In this document: positions 26,904-35,660 of the stretch, in pieces
How positions within the stretch are numbered: the stretch's first letter is position 1
How the letters are laid out: every line of letters begins with the position of its first letter
Translations under genes and position numbers: made by a program
Notes under the pieces: model-generated
Told to the model about the DNA's origin: nothing
The model's database searches: none
What the model saw: the letters and a program-made list of their open reading frames with translations, nothing else
From: Coriobacteriia bacterium
GTDB lineage: Bacteria; Actinomycetota; Coriobacteriia; Anaerosomatales; Anaerosomataceae
DNA length: 36,710 nt
Reading direction: 5' to 3'
Assembly (NCBI GenBank): GCA_016926975.1
Contig: JAFGNP010000062.1
Location: 1-36,710, forward strand

Positions 26904-29624
26904 ATGAGTGAATCGCGCACAAGAGTGCGACCTACGACGCTGCTCGCATTCGTCCTGATAGCGTTGTTCGTCATGTCCGGCGCGATCGCCGGCTTCTACA
27001 CGGATGCTCTCTGGTACCAGGACCTGGGTCAGATTGGCGTCTTCTGGAGGACTCTGGGTTGGCAATGGGGCTCCGGAGTCGCCTCGGCACTACTCCTGTT
27101 CGCACTCGTCTACGTGAACCTCCGGGTAGCCCGCGCCATGGTGCCCGAAAAGGTCCTGCATGCCGTCGATGGTTCTTCGGCGCCGCTCGCGTCGCTGCTC
27201 GATCAGTTCCGAGACCGGGTAGGGCGTATCACCGGCGTAGGCATCTTCGTGATAAGCATGTTGGCGGCAGCGGTAGCCGGCGCCGCCTTGGCGGAATCCT
27301 GGCAGACACTCGCGCTGGCGCTTCACGGGGAGCAGTTCGGGATCGCAGATCCTCAATTCGGGCGTGACCTGGGCTTCTACTTTTTCACGCTGCCGGCTCT
27401 GCGTCTGGTGAAGAACTGGCTCACAGGCGGTTTAATCTTCACGTTACTGGTCACAGGAGCCATGCATCTGCTCAACGGGTCTATTCGGCCGTGGGACCGC
27501 TGGAGAGGGTTCGATCCGCACACCAAGGCACATCTTTCGGTTCTGGGCGGGCTGATCGTGGTCGTGCAAGCGTTCGGCTACTGGCTGGACATCTTCGAGC
27601 TGAACTACTCGCCGCGCGGCCAGGTCGTGGGGGCGTCCTTCACCGACATCCACGCGCAGATTCCCGCCTACACGATCCTCATAGCGATCGCGGTGCTCTC
27701 CGGTCTTGCTCTGATGGTGAACATCAAGATCCGAGGCTGGCGCCTCCCTGTCATCGCGGTGGGCGTATGGGTGGTGGCGGCCGTAGTAGTGGGCGGGCTG
27801 TACCCTTCGGCGGTTCAGCAGTTCCGGGTGGCACCGAACGAGGTCGAGGCCGAGTCGCCCTTCATCGAGCGCAACATTGCCGCCACAAGGGTCGCCTTCG
27901 GCCTGGACGATATCGACGTCAGGGCGTTTTCTGCCGACGAGAGCCTGGTGGCTTCGGATCTTGCAGGTAACGAGCGCACGATCCAGAACGTGCGCCTATG
28001 GGACCCTGCTGTCGTCGTCCAGACGTACAGGCAGCTGCAGGGCATACGACCCTACTACGACTTCAACGATGTGGACATTGATCGCTACTTGGTGGACGGC
28101 GCGCGGCGTCAGGTGCTCGTGTCTGCGCGCGAACTGGATGTGACGCGTCTGGCCGATCAGGCTCAGACCTGGGTGAACCAGCATCTAGTCTACACGCACG
28201 GATACGGATTGGTCGTCAGTCCGGTCAACGAGTCGAGCGGGCAGGGTTACCCGCGCTTCATCGTGAAGGACATACCACCCACCTCCGATACCGATCTCAC
28301 GCTCGAGCAACCGGCGCTGTATTTCGGCGAGCAGACTGCAGGCTATGTGATCGCCGGAACCGATCTGCCCGAGTTCGACTACCCGGTGGGCGACTCGAAC
28401 GCCGAGACGAGCTACAACGGCTCCGGTGGAGTGGAGATCGGTGGTGCGGTCGGGCGCGCCGCTTTCGCACTGAGGTTCTCTGCTCCGCAGATCCTGCTGA
28501 GCAGCTACATAAAGTCGGACAGCCGGGTTCTCTACCGGCGCACCATCGCTGAGCGTATCGAGGCGCTTGCACCCTGGCTCTACATGGACAGCGATCCCTA
28601 CCCTGTGATCGCCGACGGGCGCACGATCTGGGTTGCCGACTGCTACACGGTCTCAGATCGCTACCCGTACTCGGAGCGTTACGGAGGTATCAGCTACATA
28701 CGCAATTCCGTGAAGGTGACGATAGACGCGTACAACGGGAGCACTACTCTGTATGCGTTCGATCCGGAGGATCCGTTGCTGGCCGCGTGGAGCCGCGTGT
28801 TCCCGGGTCTGCTCGTTGATGCAGGCCAGATGCCTGCCGAGATATCCGAGCACCTCCGCTACCCGGCCGACCTCTTCTCGCTGCAGGCCGAGGTCTACAA
28901 GACGTATCACATGCTCGATCCCAAGGTCTTCTACAACAAGGAGGACCAGTGGGCGCTGCCGGGCGAGGGCGCCGATGGCACCGGTACACCGATGGAACCG
29001 TTCTACGTGCTCATGGAGCTTCCCGAGGAGGCGGACGAGGACTTCATGCTCATGCTGCCGTTCACTCCTCGTACGAAGGCGAACATGATCGGATGGATGG
29101 CCGCGAAGTCCGATCCCGATTCGTACGGCGAACGGGTCGTGTACACGTTTCCGAAACAGCGCCTCGTACTCGGCCCCGAGCAGGTCGAGGCTAGAGTGAA
29201 CCAGGACCCGATCATCTCCCAGCAGCTGACTCTGTGGAGCCAGCGCGGGAGTGGGGTGCTGTTCGGCAATCTGCTCGTGATCCCGGTCAACAACTCCATC
29301 GTCTACATCCAGCCGCTCTACCTGCAGTCGGAACAGACCTCCATGCCCCAGCTCACGCGCGTCATCGTAGCCTACGGCGACACGGTGGCGATGGAAGCGG
29401 ACCTGCCGACGGCGCTGCTCAAAGTCTTCGGCGAAGTTGCAGAGTCCACGGGTGCGGCGAGCACTGCGAATCCGGCAGCCGCGAAGGAGCTCTACGAGAA
29501 GGCGCTCGAGGCTCAGCGCAGCGGTGACTGGGAGGCTTACGGGCGCTATATCGGGGAGTTGGGCGAGATGCTGACCGAGCTAGCGGGCGAGTCGGAGGTG
29601 CTCGAGACGCAGGAGGCTCCCTAG
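26904..29624 (+). CDS. UPF0182 family membrane protein
   Basis: 'FYTDALWYQDLGQIGVFWRTLGWQWG', 'NIAATRVAFGLDDIDVRAF', 'PRFIVKDIPP', 'LYFGEQTAGYVIAGTDLPEFDYPVGDSNAETSYNGSGGVEIG'. Confidence 0.92.
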   Translation: MSESRTRVRPTTLLAFVLIALFVMSGAIAGFYTDALWYQDLGQIGVFWRTLGWQWGSGVASALLLFALVYVNLRVARAMVPEKVLHAVDGSSAPLASLLDQFRDRVGRITGVGIFVISMLAAAVAGAALAESWQTLALALHGEQFGIADPQFGRDLGFYFFTLPALRLVKNWLTGGLIFTLLVTGAMHLLNGSIRPWDRWRGFDPHTKAHLSVLGGLIVVVQAFGYWLDIFELNYSPRGQVVGASFTDIHAQIPAYTILIAIAVLSGLALMVNIKIRGWRLPVIAVGVWVVAAVVVGGLYPSAVQQFRVAPNEVEAESPFIERNIAATRVAFGLDDIDVRAFSADESLVASDLAGNERTIQNVRLWDPAVVVQTYRQLQGIRPYYDFNDVDIDRYLVDGARRQVLVSARELDVTRLADQAQTWVNQHLVYTHGYGLVVSPVNESSGQGYPRFIVKDIPPTSDTDLTLEQPALYFGEQTAGYVIAGTDLPEFDYPVGDSNAETSYNGSGGVEIGGAVGRAAFALRFSAPQILLSSYIKSDSRVLYRRTIAERIEALAPWLYMDSDPYPVIADGRTIWVADCYTVSDRYPYSERYGGISYIRNSVKVTIDAYNGSTTLYAFDPEDPLLAAWSRVFPGLLVDAGQMPAEISEHLRYPADLFSLQAEVYKTYHMLDPKVFYNKEDQWALPGEGADGTGTPMEPFYVLMELPEEADEDFMLMLPFTPRTKANMIGWMAAKSDPDSYGERVVYTFPKQRLVLGPEQVEARVNQDPIISQQLTLWSQRGSGVLFGNLLVIPVNNSIVYIQPLYLQSEQTSMPQLTRVIVAYGDTVAMEADLPTALLKVFGEVAESTGAASTANPAAAKELYEKALEAQRSGDWEAYGRYIGELGEMLTELAGESEVLETQEAP

Positions 29625-29985
29625 GTCGGAGAGCGCCCCTGAGGTTCCCATCGATCCGAATCTGTGCTAATCTACGCCCTCGTTGGCTGGAAGTGGAGTG
29701 TGCGCGGCGTGCGTGATCTGGCCGAAGGGCTGCCACGCAGGACCGGCGGCGCGCATCTCCCCGGCATCGACACGAACGGCTGACCGCGCAAGGGTGCGCG
29801 TAGCCGATGAGGATCACGGTCCATACCACGAACAGCAGAGCATGTGCTGGGTGGCCAAGGCGGCGGATTCGTCCGATCTGCGTGGCCGAGGAGCACGGCG
29901 ACACTCATCCCCAAGTAACGCCCCGACTGTAGTCGTCGTATGTCTCGGAACGCCGCCTGTCCTGTACCCGTACTTGGAGGACAGT

Positions 29986-30621
29986 GTGAAGGTAGACAGT
30001 AGGAAGGGTCTCGGATTGCCGGTGGCCACGACCGCCATCGCGGGCGCGGTGCTTGCAGTGACGGTGCTGGCCGGAACCGGTTTTGTCCCATCCCGGGCGG
30101 CCCTGGCGCAGATGGCCGGAACCGGAGAGGGCCGCGTTACGACAGAGTCGACTTCTCTGGCTCCAGTCGACGGACAGCAGAAGGCCGAGCAGATCCGCCA
30201 GCCTTCAGGGCTTGGTGAGATCGAGGCCCAGGCGGGTGGGAGTCTCACTCCGACCGTCATCAAGAAGGCCGCACCGAAGCCGGTCGCGATCGCGCCGAGC
30301 GAACCGGGTGCACCAGCCCCCGCTGCACCGAGCGGCGACGGATGGTCCAGTGCCAAAGCTTCATGGTACGGACCCGGTTGGATCGGGAGCACAATGGCCA
30401 GCGGGGCCGTTCTGCAGCGCGACAGCATGATCGTCGCTCACAAGACGCTCCCGTTCGGCACCCGGATCGAGTTCGCATTCAACGGGAACACATGCGTAGC
30501 GGTCGTCATGGACCGCGGCCCCTACATCTCCGGCCGGGTGTTCGACTTCGGTCCCGGTACGGCGGCCGCTCTCGGATTCGATGGCGTCCACACTGTTCAG
30601 TACCGGATACTCTCCCAGTAA
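29986..30621 (+). CDS. RlpA-like / double-psi beta-barrel secreted protein
   Basis: N-terminal TM/signal, linker, then 'SSAKASWYGPGWIGSTMASGAVLQRDSMIVAHKTLPFGTRIEFAFNGNTCVAVVMDRGPYISGRVFDFGPGTAAALGF'; GTG at 29986 (the ORF track extends upstream). Confidence 0.85.
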   Translation: MKVDSRKGLGLPVATTAIAGAVLAVTVLAGTGFVPSRAALAQMAGTGEGRVTTESTSLAPVDGQQKAEQIRQPSGLGEIEAQAGGSLTPTVIKKAAPKPVAIAPSEPGAPAPAAPSGDGWSSAKASWYGPGWIGSTMASGAVLQRDSMIVAHKTLPFGTRIEFAFNGNTCVAVVMDRGPYISGRVFDFGPGTAAALGFDGVHTVQYRILSQ

Positions 30622-30641
30622 GACATCAGATAGGACTCTCT

Positions 30642-30672
30642 GGCGGCGCTTCCTGCAAAAGGAGGCGCCGCC
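30642..30672 (+). terminator. intrinsic terminator-like hairpin after the RlpA-like gene
   Basis: ggcggcgcttcct-gcaaa-aggaggcgccgcc, about 13 bp stem, followed by a weak T run (ttcgt). Confidence 0.6.
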
Positions 30673-30748
30673 TTCGTACACTGGCAGGGCGTCGATGCCC
30701 TCTTTGGGGTATCTTCGACAGTGGCGGGTTCGCAACCTAGGAGGAGTC

Positions 30749-31096
30749 ATGGTGGAGTCCGGCCAGATTCCCGAGGCGCCCAAGACCGGCGTCGAGGGCA
30801 TAATCGATGCAGTAGCCGACTTGTTGCAGACTGTGGTCGACTGGCTTCGCCAGGAGGCTGCGGCCGTCGTCCGTGAGAAGGTCGTGCTGCCGGTCCAGAG
30901 GCTCGGGCTGACGTTGGCGTCGGCAGTCGCGGCTGGCGCGCTGCTGGTGTTCGGGCTCATGTTCATCGCGGTCGCGCTGTTCCTGCTTCTTGCCGAGTGG
31001 GTCAGCTACCCGGGCGCACTGCTGATCATCGGTGGCGTGTACGTGCTGGTGTCGCTGGTGTTCCTTGTAATCAAAGTGAGGTTGATACAGAAGTGA
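30749..31096 (+). CDS. phage-holin-III-like/membrane protein with two TM segments
   Basis: ATG at 30749 after AGGAG; 'LGLTLASAVAAGALLVFGLMFIAVALFLLLAEWVSYPGALLIIGGVYVLVSLVFLVIKV'. Confidence 0.7.
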   Translation: MVESGQIPEAPKTGVEGIIDAVADLLQTVVDWLRQEAAAVVREKVVLPVQRLGLTLASAVAAGALLVFGLMFIAVALFLLLAEWVSYPGALLIIGGVYVLVSLVFLVIKVRLIQK

Positions 31097-31281
31097 ACGA
31101 GACTGCCACGGCCATCACTGTCGACGACCTGCGGCGCAAAGCGGTCCACATCAAGGACATGACCGAAGCCGAGGTGCGCCTCGTCGCCGAGGAGCGTGCC
31201 ACCCAGGCGGTCATCATAGGTGTTGTCGCTCTGCTGGCGGTTGTCTCGCTGGCCTACTACATCGGTGCTCGCCGTCGCTAG
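31093..31281 (+). CDS. small single-TM protein (62 aa)
   Basis: GTG at 31093 overlaps the previous stop; 'NETATAITVDDLRRKAVHIKDMTEAEVRLVAEERATQAVIIGVVALLAVVSLAYYIGARRR'. Confidence 0.65.
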   Translation: MNETATAITVDDLRRKAVHIKDMTEAEVRLVAEERATQAVIIGVVALLAVVSLAYYIGARRR

Positions 31282-31314
31282 AACTGCCGGTCGGCTCTCG
31301 TCGGGAGGATCGGT

Positions 31315-31788
31315 ATGCGGGTGCACAGCGTGACGGTCTGTTCTGACAGGGTGGACGTCGTTGTCCAGGTCGATAGTGCGACCGCGATGCGGACCTCGGC
31401 GGACAGCTCGATCGCGCACCGCGCTCTTCAGGTCCTGCCCGGGCTTGCCCGACATCGCTGTTTCAACGATGACGGGCGCACGTTTGCCGAGGAGCTGGCC
31501 GATACCGAAGTGCCCCACCTGTTCGAGCATGTAGTCCTGGAGCTGATGGCCGGGTCGGGTTCTCCGCGCAGCCTGAAGGGCGAAACCTTCTGGGATTTCA
31601 AGCGCGACGGGCGAGGTGTTTTCCGGGTGTCCTTGGAGTACGATGATGATTTGGTGTGTTTGGGGGCTATCAAGGCAGCCGACGAGCTGGTGTCCTACAT
31701 CGTGAATGGCGGAGAGCCGCCCGACATTCGTGCGCGGACAGACGGTCTGGTCGCGTTGAGAGGTTGGCCCGATACCTCGGCATCCTGA
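31315..31788 (+). CDS. stand-alone cyanophycin synthetase N-terminal-like domain protein
   Basis: 'LQVLPGLARHRCFNDDGRTFAEELADTEVPHLFEHVVLELMAGSG...GVFRVSLEYDDD' resembles the CphA N-terminal domain; no ATP-grasp or Mur-ligase part present. Confidence 0.65.
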   Translation: MRVHSVTVCSDRVDVVVQVDSATAMRTSADSSIAHRALQVLPGLARHRCFNDDGRTFAEELADTEVPHLFEHVVLELMAGSGSPRSLKGETFWDFKRDGRGVFRVSLEYDDDLVCLGAIKAADELVSYIVNGGEPPDIRARTDGLVALRGWPDTSAS

Positions 31789-31809
31789 CCCATCGAACAG
31801 TCTCGTGCG

Positions 31810-31837
31810 TTGACCGCTGGCGAATCGCGGTGATAAG
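31810..31837 (+). promoter_or_regulatory. candidate sigma70-type promoter for the T-box leader
   Basis: TTGACC, 16-nt spacer, GATAAG. Confidence 0.4.
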
Positions 31838-31842
31838 GTTGC

Positions 31843-32078
31843 CTGCAACCCCGCAGGTGCGGGGGCCACAGCACTTGTGGACGTGAGGGAAGAGGGCATC
31901 ATCCGCTCGGCCACCCCTCCGAAGGTCCTCTGCCAGTCCCGCTCCCGAGAGCGGAAGGAAGCAGACGGTCGCCCGGGCCGTTATCCCGGAACCGAGGTCC
32001 GGTGAGCGCAAACTCGAGCGCCGGACGAAGACAGGTGGTACCGCGACGACCCTCGCCCTGTCGGCAGGGTCGTTTTCT
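31843..32078 (+). promoter_or_regulatory. T-box leader RNA (5' boundary approximate)
   Basis: 'CCGTTATC...GGAACCGAGG' followed by a stem gtccgg(31997-32002)/ccggac(32021-32026), T-box sequence AGGTGGTACCGCG (32033-32045), then an intrinsic terminator. Confidence 0.85.
32046..32078 (+). terminator. T-box-associated intrinsic terminator
   Basis: acgaccct(32046-32053)...agggtcgt(32066-32073) followed by TTT. Confidence 0.8.
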
Positions 32079-32115
32079 GTTGTCTAGGGCCGGATGAGGC
32101 CCGGAGGAGCCGACG

Positions 32116-33396
32116 ATGGGTACCGCACGAGTCGTGTTCGACCGGTGGAGTGACCGCTACGCGAAGCGCATGGCAGACGTGCGCTCGAGCGCCGTCCGCG
32201 ATCTGTTCGCGGCCGCCACTCGGCCGGATGTCATCTCGCTGTCGGGCGGGATGCCGGACATCGCACGCGTTCCGATCGAAGAGGTCGTGGCAGCGGCCAC
32301 CTCCGCGTTGCGCGATTCGGGTCTCGAGGCGCTTCAGTACGGCTCATCCGAGGGCCGTCCCAACATACGCTCGGTGGTCGTGGACCTCATGGCCGAAGTT
32401 GGCGTGCGCGCGAAGCTCGACGACATCGTGATCACCGCCGGAGCGCAGCAGGGACTGGACCTGCTAGGGAAGATATTCATCGATCCCGGGGACACGATCA
32501 TCACTGAAGGGCCGACGTACCTTGGCGCGCTGCAGGCGTTCTCGGCGTATCAGCCGAACGTCGTCTGCATCCCCATGGATGACGACGGCATGCGCATGGA
32601 CCTGCTGGCCGAGGAGCTGAAGCGCCTCGGACCGCGTGGCGCGAAGTTCATCTACACGATCCCGAACTTCCAGAATCCGGCCGGAGTAACCCTCAAGCCT
32701 TCGAGGCGGCGCGAGCTTCTCGATCTCGCGCGGGAGTACGACATCCCGGTCATCGAGGACGACCCTTACGGTCGCTTACGGTTCGAGGGGGGCCACGCAC
32801 TGCCTCTTCGCGCACTGGACGAGGAAGTCATCTACCTCGGCACCTTCTCGAAGATACTCGCGCCTGGGCTGCGCCTGGGCTGGGTGATCGCTCCCAAGCC
32901 GGTGCTAGCGAAGTTCCTGCTGGCCAAACAGGCTGCCGATCTGTGCGGCAGCGCGTACGCGCAGCTGACCGCCGAGCGGTACTTCGCCGATACTCGCTGG
33001 CGCAAGGTGCTGCAGGATCTGATCCGTGGCTACTCCGAGCGCCGTGACGCGATGATCGAGGCGTTGGAGGAGTATTTCCCGGTCGAGGCGCACTGGACGG
33101 TGCCAGCCGGGGGGTTCTTCATCTGGGTGGAGATGCCGTCCTTCCTGGATCTCAAGTCGATTCTTGCCGAGGCAGTGGAGCGCGGAGTCACTTACGTTCC
33201 TGGCGACGCGTTCTACCCCGATGGGAGAGGGCGGAACTGCATGCGGCTCGGCTTCTGTTTCGCGAAGCCTGACGACATACGTGAGGGTATCCGCCGACTG
33301 GCGGAGGTGCTCGAGGATCGTCTGGAGCTGTATCGCGCATTCGCTGACGCAGGAGCGCTGTCTGCTGCGGCTGGTATCACCGAGGAGAGGGGCTGA
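32116..33396 (+). CDS. PLP-dependent aminotransferase, fold type I (LysN / 2-aminoadipate aminotransferase-like)
   Basis: 'ISLSGGMPDIARVP', 'LQYGSSEGRPNIRSVV', 'TEGPTYLGALQAF', 'YTIPNFQNPAGVTLKPSRRRELLDLAREYDIPVIEDDPYGRLRFEG', PLP-Lys context 'LGTFSKILAPGLRLGWV'. Confidence 0.9.
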   Translation: MGTARVVFDRWSDRYAKRMADVRSSAVRDLFAAATRPDVISLSGGMPDIARVPIEEVVAAATSALRDSGLEALQYGSSEGRPNIRSVVVDLMAEVGVRAKLDDIVITAGAQQGLDLLGKIFIDPGDTIITEGPTYLGALQAFSAYQPNVVCIPMDDDGMRMDLLAEELKRLGPRGAKFIYTIPNFQNPAGVTLKPSRRRELLDLAREYDIPVIEDDPYGRLRFEGGHALPLRALDEEVIYLGTFSKILAPGLRLGWVIAPKPVLAKFLLAKQAADLCGSAYAQLTAERYFADTRWRKVLQDLIRGYSERRDAMIEALEEYFPVEAHWTVPAGGFFIWVEMPSFLDLKSILAEAVERGVTYVPGDAFYPDGRGRNCMRLGFCFAKPDDIREGIRRLAEVLEDRLELYRAFADAGALSAAAGITEERG

Positions 33397-33401
33397 CGGT
33401 C

Positions 33402-34352
33402 GTGAAAGAGAAGGTCGCTGTGCTCATGGGTGGTCAATCGCTCGAACGCGAGGTATCGCTTTCCAGCGGTCGGCGAGTGTGCGACGCGTTGGAGGCCGCG
33501 GGTCACAAGGTGCTGCCCCTCGACGTGACCTCGGAGCTGGTCTCCACGCTTCGCAGCGAACGTCCGGACGTCGTCTACATCGCTCTGCACGGCAAGTACG
33601 GAGAGGACGGGACCGTACAGGAGCTTCTGGAGTTCCTGGGCATTCCTTACACGGGACCCGGCGTGATCGCTTCGGCGCTGGCGTGGGACAAGGCACTGTG
33701 CAAGAGGCTGTTCGTTGCCGAGGGTGTGCCTACGCCAGCCTGGGTCACGTTCACCGCGGATGCTTTCAAGCAGATGGGTGCAGCGACCGCGCTCGACATG
33801 GTACCGGCTGCCGTCGGCGGTTTTCCGGTCGCGGTCAAGCCTGCCAAGCAAGGTTCGGCACTGGGACTGTCGAAAGTCGATGATGCCGGCGGCCTTGCCG
33901 AGGCCCTGCTCACGGCGCTCTCGTACGGCGATGCTGCGATCGTCGAGAAGTGGATCGAAGGCCGCGAACTCGCCGTATCGGTGCTCGATGACCCGGACGG
34001 ACCAAGGGTGCTGCCACCGGTGGAGATGGTGCCCAAGTCGGGACTGTTCGACTTCTCTGCGATGTACACCGCGGGCGAGACCGACTACTACGTACCCGCG
34101 CGTCTGAGTTCGGAGGAGGAGGCGCAGGTGGTCGCGCTTGCCGCGCGGGTACACGCGCTTCTGGGGTGCGAGCATGTCAGCCGGGTCGACATGGTCCTCG
34201 GGCGAGACGGCTTGCCGAACGTTCTCGAGGTGAACACATCGCCGGGCATGACCGAGACTTCGCTTCTGCCAATGGCAGCAGCCGCCGTGGGAATCGACTT
34301 CCAAGAGTTGGTAGAACATCTGATACGCTCTACGCTCGATGCTGGCGCTTGA
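33402..34352 (+). CDS. ddl: D-alanine--D-alanine ligase
   Basis: 'VAVLMGGQSLEREVSLSSGRRV', 'VYIALHGKYGEDGTVQELLEFLGIPYTGPGVIASALAWDK', 'VSRVDMVLGRDGLPNVLEVNTSPGMTETSLLP'. Confidence 0.92.
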   Translation: MKEKVAVLMGGQSLEREVSLSSGRRVCDALEAAGHKVLPLDVTSELVSTLRSERPDVVYIALHGKYGEDGTVQELLEFLGIPYTGPGVIASALAWDKALCKRLFVAEGVPTPAWVTFTADAFKQMGAATALDMVPAAVGGFPVAVKPAKQGSALGLSKVDDAGGLAEALLTALSYGDAAIVEKWIEGRELAVSVLDDPDGPRVLPPVEMVPKSGLFDFSAMYTAGETDYYVPARLSSEEEAQVVALAARVHALLGCEHVSRVDMVLGRDGLPNVLEVNTSPGMTETSLLPMAAAAVGIDFQELVEHLIRSTLDAGA

Positions 34353-34420
34353 TGGGTACATACAACATTGCCGTCTGGCGCGAGTGAAGTATCCGTACGA
34401 TTCCGGAGGTGGCTGGAACG

Positions 34421-34885
34421 ATGTATGACTATCGCAGGGGTGAGAGCATCCTTGGCGCGTTCATTCTGGGCGGCATCGTAGGTGCCGCACTTGGACTGTT
34501 GTTCTCGCCGCGCTCGGGGCGCGAGAACCGCGAGTTCGTGGCAGCCAAGGCTCAGGAGTACTGGGGCGAGGGCAGGGAGTTCTACGAGACCAGTCGCGCG
34601 AAGGTCGTGGACGAGACCGAGGAGCTGCGGGCCAAGATCGACGCCGCACGCGACAGGCTTAAGGACCAGGTCGACACGGTGACACAGCAGGCCAAGGGCA
34701 AGGTCCATGAGATGGCTCCGGCTGCGAAGGACGCCGTGGGGAAGGCCGGTCAGTCTGTGAAGACAGGCGTCGATTCGGCCGAGACCAAGGCTCAGGGCGT
34801 GCTGGACAAGCTGGCAGACAAGACGGCTCCGGCAGCTCCGGACGCGGGCATCACACCTGATTCCGGAGCTCCTACAGCAGAGTAA
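34421..34885 (+). CDS. YtxH-domain protein
   Basis: 'SILGAFILGGIVGAALGLLFSPRSGRENREFV' followed by a long charged helical tail; ATG at 34421. Confidence 0.8.
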   Translation: MYDYRRGESILGAFILGGIVGAALGLLFSPRSGRENREFVAAKAQEYWGEGREFYETSRAKVVDETEELRAKIDAARDRLKDQVDTVTQQAKGKVHEMAPAAKDAVGKAGQSVKTGVDSAETKAQGVLDKLADKTAPAAPDAGITPDSGAPTAE

Positions 34886-34910
34886 CCGGGCACACGCTGT
34901 ATGATTGAAG

Positions 34911-34937
34911 GGCCGGTCGCGCGTGCGGCCGGCCCTT
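34911..34937 (+). terminator. intrinsic terminator-like hairpin after the YtxH gene
   Basis: gggccgg-tcgcgcgtgcgg-ccggccc followed by ttt. Confidence 0.6.
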
Positions 34938-34960
34938 TCGCTACCCGGACGGAGGTGAGA

Positions 34961-35650
34961 ATGGTGCCGCACGTGTCGTCGTACGATGGTCGACGCGTTA
35001 TCGGAGCGGACGGACGCTTCCTGGGTCGCGTCAGTGCGGTGCTGTTCCACGCCGATCAGCCACTCGTCGTCGGTGTCGAGATCGACCCGGGTGCGGTCCT
35101 GGGCGTGGTCGACCGCCCGCGGCGCTTCGCACTGCTCGCGGACCTGACGGGCACGGGCGAGGACTCGCTGCAGCTCTCAACGAACAAACTCCCAAGACAG
35201 GAGGCCGGAGAACGAACGCTCGGCTTCGGCTGGGACAGTTCTGTGATCTGGCGCAACATGCCTGTTCGTTCCGCCGAGGGCGATCCTGTCGGGGTTGTCC
35301 ACGACGTCGAGTTCGCCGAAGACACCGGAGCTGTGATACGGGTGTGGGTTTCGACCGGCATGGTCGGGGATGCGGCGCTGGGGAGGCTCGAGGTGCCCGG
35401 GGCCCTTGTCCGCGGGTTCAGCGGCGATCACGTGGTAGTGCTTCCGGGATACAGAGACATTGTAGCGACCGGTGGCGTGGCGAAAGCGGCGGCTACAGGT
35501 GCAGCTGCTGTGAAGGTTCGAGGTGAGCAGGTTGCCGATGGAGTGCTTCAGGTGGGCGTGGCGGCGGCCGGTGCGCTCGGCAGGTCGATGAAGAGTGGCT
35601 TCGGCAGGAAGGCCATAGACAAAGTGAAGTCACTCATGGACGAAGAGTAG
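34961..35650 (+). CDS. PRC-barrel-like domain protein
   Basis: 'YDGRRVIGADGRFLGRVSAVLFHADQPLVVGVEI' and 'PVRSAEGDPVGVVHDVEFAEDTGAVIRVWVS'; ATG at 34961 preferred because the ORF-track start lies before a terminator-like hairpin. Confidence 0.65.
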   Translation: MVPHVSSYDGRRVIGADGRFLGRVSAVLFHADQPLVVGVEIDPGAVLGVVDRPRRFALLADLTGTGEDSLQLSTNKLPRQEAGERTLGFGWDSSVIWRNMPVRSAEGDPVGVVHDVEFAEDTGAVIRVWVSTGMVGDAALGRLEVPGALVRGFSGDHVVVLPGYRDIVATGGVAKAAATGAAAVKVRGEQVADGVLQVGVAAAGALGRSMKSGFGRKAIDKVKSLMDEE

Positions 35651-35660
35651 GCGGTTCGAG

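Noticed and set aside
29625-29985. ydaO (c-di-AMP) or GEMM (c-di-GMP) riboswitch ahead of the RlpA-like gene
   Set aside because: Conserved boxes of these classes were not found by eye; kept only as an unclassified structured-leader finding.
31929-31970. 'GCGGAAGGAAGCAGACGG' resembling the SRP RNA 'CCGGAAGGAAGCAGCC' motif
   Set aside because: Lies inside the T-box leader in a hairpin without the rest of the SRP RNA domain IV; more likely part of Stem I.
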